Part shown: piece by piece, positions 60,507-64,000 of the stretch
How positions within the stretch are numbered: the first letter of the stretch is position 1
How the letters are laid out: the number at the start of each line of letters is the position of its first letter
NCBI GenBank assembly: GCA_001689405.1
Contig: LUJO01000016.1
Coordinates: 1 to 64,000 of the forward strand
Length of the DNA stretch: 64,000 bases
Source of the DNA: Candidatus Homeothermus arabinoxylanisolvens
GTDB taxonomy: Bacteria > Bacteroidota > Bacteroidia > Bacteroidales > Muribaculaceae
Reading direction: 5' to 3'
Translations under genes and position numbers: made by a program
The notes under the pieces: generated by a model
Told to the model about the DNA's origin: nothing
Databases searched by the model: none
Seen by the model: only the letters and a program-made list of their open reading frames with translations

Positions 60507-63329
60507 TTAATACCAGTTGACGCCGTTGGACTGCGATGAACGCTTGTCATACTTCAGATCCTGAAGCAGCGATGACTTGACCGATATGTGGAAGTTGTAA
60601 CTCTTGTACGGACCTACCGGTACGAAGCTCGCCGTCATGGTGAAGCAGTGCAGGTCGCGCGATATGTTACAGTTCATATAGGCTATCTTGTGGGTGTCGA
60701 AGTTGTAGCTGGCGCTGAAGCCGAAGTTCCAGTTCTTGGTCGGCTGTATGTTGCCCGAGAAACTCAGGTTCTGTGTTATGCGCGGGTCATACTCCATCTT
60801 CTTTTTGTTGAATTCGCCGTAGCCGTAGTTTATCGAGTAATTGAATGTAAGGCTCCACGGCACCTCCCATTTCATATATCCACCGTCGCCCACCTCCATC
60901 TGGCGGTCCTCTTCATCGCGACGCCGCGCCGTGTTGCGGCCCGAGAAGTTGTCGCCTTCGTCATCATAGTCGTCTTCCTCTCTTTCGCTGTCGCGGTTGC
61001 CGGAATTTTTGTCACGGTCTTTTTTGTCTTTCTTCTTGAAGGTGTTGTTGTTGAACGTGTAGGAGAATGAAGTACCCGTGCTTGACAGACGTCCTATGCC
61101 TTTGCCGGCTTTCCAGCGTGGTACGTTGACACGTACCGGATTGCCCGCCGAATTGAGCTGGTATGTATACACATCCCATGTCGCCGACAGGTTCAGGTTG
61201 AAGTTCTTGACGAGACGCAGCAGCAACGATGTGTTGATATTGCTCCAGTTCATGGAGTCGGCGGCGAAGTTGTAGCTTTGCGATATGGATAGGTTCTCGA
61301 TAAGCGATATCTTCTTTTCGCCGATACTGTCGTTGGACTTGACCTTCATCTCGAGGTTGTTGGCCAACGACACACTCAGTATGCCCGAGCGCCCCTGTCC
61401 GGGTACGCCGAAGAGCGCGTTGGGAAACATCGAATATTTTTTTGTCACGGTTTCGCCCGCGCTGTTCTGATACTGATACTGGTCATAGTAGCCGAAGAAC
61501 GGCGACGCGAAGTCGGGCGCACCCGAAAATGATATGGACGGGGTGAGCACGTGGCGTATCATCTTTACTTTGTCGCCGAGAAACTTCATGGGCTGGTAGA
61601 AGCCGTACAGCTTGGTGTCGAGCGACACCGATGCCTGAAAGTCCCACACATTGTAGAAGCCATAGGTCGTATCCATGACCTCGGCCGACGCGTTGGGGTC
61701 CCACTGCCGCCTTACTTTTGAGGTGTACATGCGGTCGTCGATACGGAGTGAGGGAGTGACGTTTATGTACTTGAACATATTGAACGTGGCCGAAATGGGT
61801 ATTGAGTGTTTCATACCGTTACGCCAGTCCTTTATGAGGCTTTTCTGGAAAAACTCATCCTGATTGGCCGTGAGCGAGTTCTGGAAAATTCCGGAGTAGG
61901 ATAGCTTTATCTTTTCATACCAGCGCTCTTTGCCTACTGCACGTTTGCGCTTGAACGGGTAAACCTGCGACAGCGTCACTGTAAGGTTGGGGAACGATAC
62001 GGCCAACGTTGAGTCCTGTGTACGCTGTGCTATGTTGGCTGTCGTCGAGAATGACCATTTTGAATTGGGTATGCGGTAGGTCATGTTGACGGTAGAGCTC
62101 TTGGTGTTCTCGGTAAACGAGTTGCTGTAGTAGCTGTTGAGGTCATTGCGCGTATAACCGCTCGTCGTGAAGTTCACACTTGCCGATAGGCTCATGTTGG
62201 GGTTGGCCTTCGTATCCTGCGAGTGATTCCAAAGTATCTGGAAGTTGGTCTGCTTGGAGTAGTCGGGGCTGCCTTTTTCGCCATATATGGTATTAAGGTA
62301 GCTTACATGGAAACTGCCCGAGTATTTGTAGCGTTTCACGTAGCTCGACTGGGCCGACAGACCCCATGACCCTTTGGTGTAAAGTTCGCCGGTAAGCGCA
62401 AGGTCTATGTTGTCGTTTATGGCGAAGTAGTAACCGCCGTTGCTTAGGTAAAAACCTCGGTTATAATCATCGCCGAATGTAGGGAATATTATACCCGAAG
62501 AGTATTTTTCGGAGAAGGGGAAGTAACCGAAGGGCACCGCGAGCGGAAGCGGAAGCCCGGCGAGCACCATGTAGGCCGGCCCGGTCACTATGTTGCTTTT
62601 GGGTTTTACCTTCGCTTTGGTAAGCTGGAAATAGAAGTGGGGATGCTCATGATCGGAGCAGGTGGAGTAGCGTCCGTTGCGCAGGTAATACTCGCCGTTC
62701 TCCATCTTCTTGGTCTGTCCGCCGGTCAGATAACCTTCGCCCTGCTCGGTGATGACGTCGGTTATAAAACCGCGCTGCGACTTGAAGTTGTAGTTCATTG
62801 TCTGCGACTCGTATTCGCCGCTTTTGTCGGTAAACACCGGGGTTCCGGTCAATTCACCCACCGAGTCGGGACGTCCTATGGCATGCACGTTGTTGGTCGC
62901 CATATCCATTGACACCTCGGCTGCCGTAAGTTTCATGTCGCCGTAGGTCAGCTCGGCGTCGCCGTACATGTAGGCGCTGTTGCGGCCTATCAGTATCATG
63001 GAGTCTTTGGATGCGAAGTTGACCACGTTGTCAAGGTCTACTTTCTGGCGTACGATCCGCGATTTACGCGGGCCTTGCGGCACTTCGTCACGGTTAAACA
63101 CTTCGGCTACGGAGTCGGAGTCCATATCGCTCACAAGAGTGCGCCGATGCAGGTCGGCCGCGTCAAGGGCAACGGTCGAGTCGATATTGAGGCTGTCTGT
63201 GTCGCCGGTTATAAGGTCGTGTGCGGCCGGCACGCTATCGGCATGCTGACGGCTGGGCGACCCCGATGCTAAGGCTGATATGGCGCATAGCAGTACGATG
63301 GTTACAATATATAGATGAGAGTGTCTCAA
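60507..63329 (-). CDS. lptD: LptD/OstA-like LPS-assembly outer-membrane protein
   Basis: 940 residues. Signal peptide to about 22 (IVTIVLLCAISALASG). The N-terminal OstA-like beta-taco is at about 100-230 (NVVNFASKDSMILIGRNSAYMYGDAELTYGDM, RNGRYSTCSDHEHPHFYFQLTKAKV). A large C-terminal barrel follows (GPAYMVLAGLPLPLAVPFGYFPF, GIIFPTFGDDYNRGFYLSNGGYY). A very charged, low-complexity stretch at about 762-813 (KKKDKKDRDKN, then EREEDDYDDEGD) interrupts the barrel, probably as a loop. It would insert LPS into the outer leaflet. Confidence 0.9.
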   Translation of the reverse strand: MRHSHLYIVTIVLLCAISALASGSPSRQHADSVPAAHDLITGDTDSLNIDSTVALDAADLHRRTLVSDMDSDSVAEVFNRDEVPQGPRKSRIVRQKVDLDNVVNFASKDSMILIGRNSAYMYGDAELTYGDMKLTAAEVSMDMATNNVHAIGRPDSVGELTGTPVFTDKSGEYESQTMNYNFKSQRGFITDVITEQGEGYLTGGQTKKMENGEYYLRNGRYSTCSDHEHPHFYFQLTKAKVKPKSNIVTGPAYMVLAGLPLPLAVPFGYFPFSEKYSSGIIFPTFGDDYNRGFYLSNGGYYFAINDNIDLALTGELYTKGSWGLSAQSSYVKRYKYSGSFHVSYLNTIYGEKGSPDYSKQTNFQILWNHSQDTKANPNMSLSASVNFTTSGYTRNDLNSYYSNSFTENTKSSTVNMTYRIPNSKWSFSTTANIAQRTQDSTLAVSFPNLTVTLSQVYPFKRKRAVGKERWYEKIKLSYSGIFQNSLTANQDEFFQKSLIKDWRNGMKHSIPISATFNMFKYINVTPSLRIDDRMYTSKVRRQWDPNASAEVMDTTYGFYNVWDFQASVSLDTKLYGFYQPMKFLGDKVKMIRHVLTPSISFSGAPDFASPFFGYYDQYQYQNSAGETVTKKYSMFPNALFGVPGQGRSGILSVSLANNLEMKVKSNDSIGEKKISLIENLSISQSYNFAADSMNWSNINTSLLLRLVKNFNLNLSATWDVYTYQLNSAGNPVRVNVPRWKAGKGIGRLSSTGTSFSYTFNNNTFKKKDKKDRDKNSGNRDSEREEDDYDDEGDNFSGRNTARRRDEEDRQMEVGDGGYMKWEVPWSLTFNYSINYGYGEFNKKKMEYDPRITQNLSFSGNIQPTKNWNFGFSASYNFDTHKIAYMNCNISRDLHCFTMTASFVPVGPYKSYNFHISVKSSLLQDLKYDKRSSQSNGVNWY

Positions 63330-63363
63330 CTTGGATTGGCCTTTTTCTGATAAAAATTTTGCA

Positions 63364-63371
63364 CAAAGATA
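63364..63371 (-). promoter_or_regulatory. -7 box (TATCTTTG) for lptD
   Basis: Matches TAnnTTTG, 35 bp before the lptD ATG. A TTTT run lies at about the -33 position. Confidence 0.55.
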
Positions 63372-63476
63372 CTACATGACATGAGATTAAAAAAATTATA
63401 TGTCCAAGTTTAGCAAATGTTAAAACCAAAATACGTAACTTTATGTTATATTTTTCGAAACGACTATTTATTTTTT

Positions 63477-64000
63477 GTGGGACATCTTATAAAAAATACC
63501 GTTATAAGACGAGTGCTGAAGGTACTTATGTGGACGCTGATAGTATTGCTGTCGGTGCCTGCGTTGCTGTATGTTCCTTTTGTTCAGGATTTTGCTAAGG
63601 ATATAGCGCTGAAGGAGGTCGCCAAGTCATCGGGCATGGTCATTGACGTCGACCGTTTCAGGCTGAGGTGGCCGCTAAGGATCGAGCTCGGCGGTGTCCG
63701 TGTCATACCGGCTCCGGGCGATACTATGGTCAATGCCCGCAGTGCGTCGCTTAATGTCGAGATGCTTCCGCTCTTGTCGCTTGACATAAGAGTTGACGGG
63801 CACTTCGAGGATGTGGCTTATCGGCTCGGTACTCCTGACTCGACCATGTATCTTACCGCCGATGTGAAGCGGTTCGACCTCTGCCCTTCGTCATATGACC
63901 TGAAACATTCAAGAATCGATGTGAGCCGCGCCATACTTGACGGAGGTGACGTGTCGCTGGTATTTAACGGCAATGACACAACCGCCACTCCGTCCGATTC
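63477..64000 (+). CDS. TamB-like translocation/assembly protein, N-terminal part only (runs off the right edge)
   Basis: An open frame of at least 174 codons runs to the window end. I favour the GTG at 63477; the ATG at 63417 is in frame but adds 20 residues of unlike sequence. The protein opens with a basic stretch and a single TM anchor (VLMWTLIVLLSVPALLYVP), then QDFAKDIALKEVAKSSGMVIDVDRF and alternating beta-strands (LRIELGGVRVIP, SLNVEMLPLLSLDI). This is the start of TamB/AsmA-like lipid-bridge proteins of Bacteroidota. It would link inner and outer membranes in phospholipid or outer-membrane-protein transport. It is divergent from lptD. Confidence 0.75.
   Translation, partial: MGHLIKNTVIRRVLKVLMWTLIVLLSVPALLYVPFVQDFAKDIALKEVAKSSGMVIDVDRFRLRWPLRIELGGVRVIPAPGDTMVNARSASLNVEMLPLLSLDIRVDGHFEDVAYRLGTPDSTMYLTADVKRFDLCPSSYDLKHSRIDVSRAILDGGDVSLVFNGNDTTATPSD

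Overview
The window comes from a member of the Bacteroidota, order Bacteroidales, most likely the Muribaculaceae (S24-7) or a close relative. Evidence read directly: a SusC/SusD pair with BACON, DUF4302 and zinc-metallohydrolase lipoproteins; GH97; GldD/GldE; a Nudix-type xylose regulator; split LysO; and repeated use of the Bacteroidota promoter (TTTG, about 20 bp, TAnnTTTG) instead of TTGACA/TATAAT. Base composition is more GC-rich than Bacteroides itself. The family-level call is inference. No phage, IS element, integrase, CRISPR array or rRNA gene was seen.

Layout. 1-858: 5' part of a secreted GH2-like glycosidase (minus). 1066-6839: three-gene RND efflux operon (TolC, adaptor, pump). 6840-7512: repeat-rich spacer. 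7513-15939: five-gene nutrient-uptake locus (SusC, SusD, HExxH metallohydrolase, DUF4302, BACON) without a CAZyme, suggesting peptide or protein substrates. 16155-21196: divergent carB and amt. 21410-24032: small membrane-leader protein, then gldE-gldD-PPTase. 24153-28572: rpiB, MsbA-like exporter, two lipoproteins. 28971-31211: NapH-like ferredoxin, thyA, folA. 31218-34557: era with a leader peptide/hairpin, then a two-component system. 34568-40605: upp, HAD phosphatase, PpiD-like foldase, metK under a SAM-II-type riboswitch, split LysO. 40789-41040: a structured non-coding RNA. 41182-43176: GH97. 43541-46778: tRNA-Gly, tRNA-Tyr, ribH, TPR protein, PfkB kinase, SIS isomerase. 46938-52117: xylose operon xylR-xylB-xylA-xylE. 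52296-54795: two orphan secreted proteins and a DUF3078 protein. 54918-57731: large DUF4062/STAND-like protein. 57788-63329: menG/ubiE, purC, phoH, lptD. 63477-64000: start of a TamB-like gene.

How the parts work together. The xylose operon covers sensing (XylR), uptake (XylE), isomerisation (XylA) and phosphorylation (XylB), with repeated TTATTGTA half-sites upstream of a near-consensus promoter. thyA and folA overlap by four bases and couple dTMP synthesis to folate recycling. lptD, tamB, the MsbA-like exporter and the SIS-type arabinose-5-phosphate isomerase candidate all point to outer-membrane and LPS biogenesis. carB, upp, purC, ribH and metK are housekeeping.

Most unusual items: (i) the 937-residue DUF4062/STAND-like protein, whose Walker A lysine is replaced by threonine, with an AT-richer 3' half, placed after phoH-purC-menG; (ii) the structured RNA at 40789-41040 with its own promoter and terminator; (iii) a dispersed hairpin repeat with compensatory stem changes; (iv) the 13-residue leader peptide running into a terminator-like hairpin upstream of era; (v) the SAM-II-like riboswitch joined to an intrinsic terminator ahead of metK.
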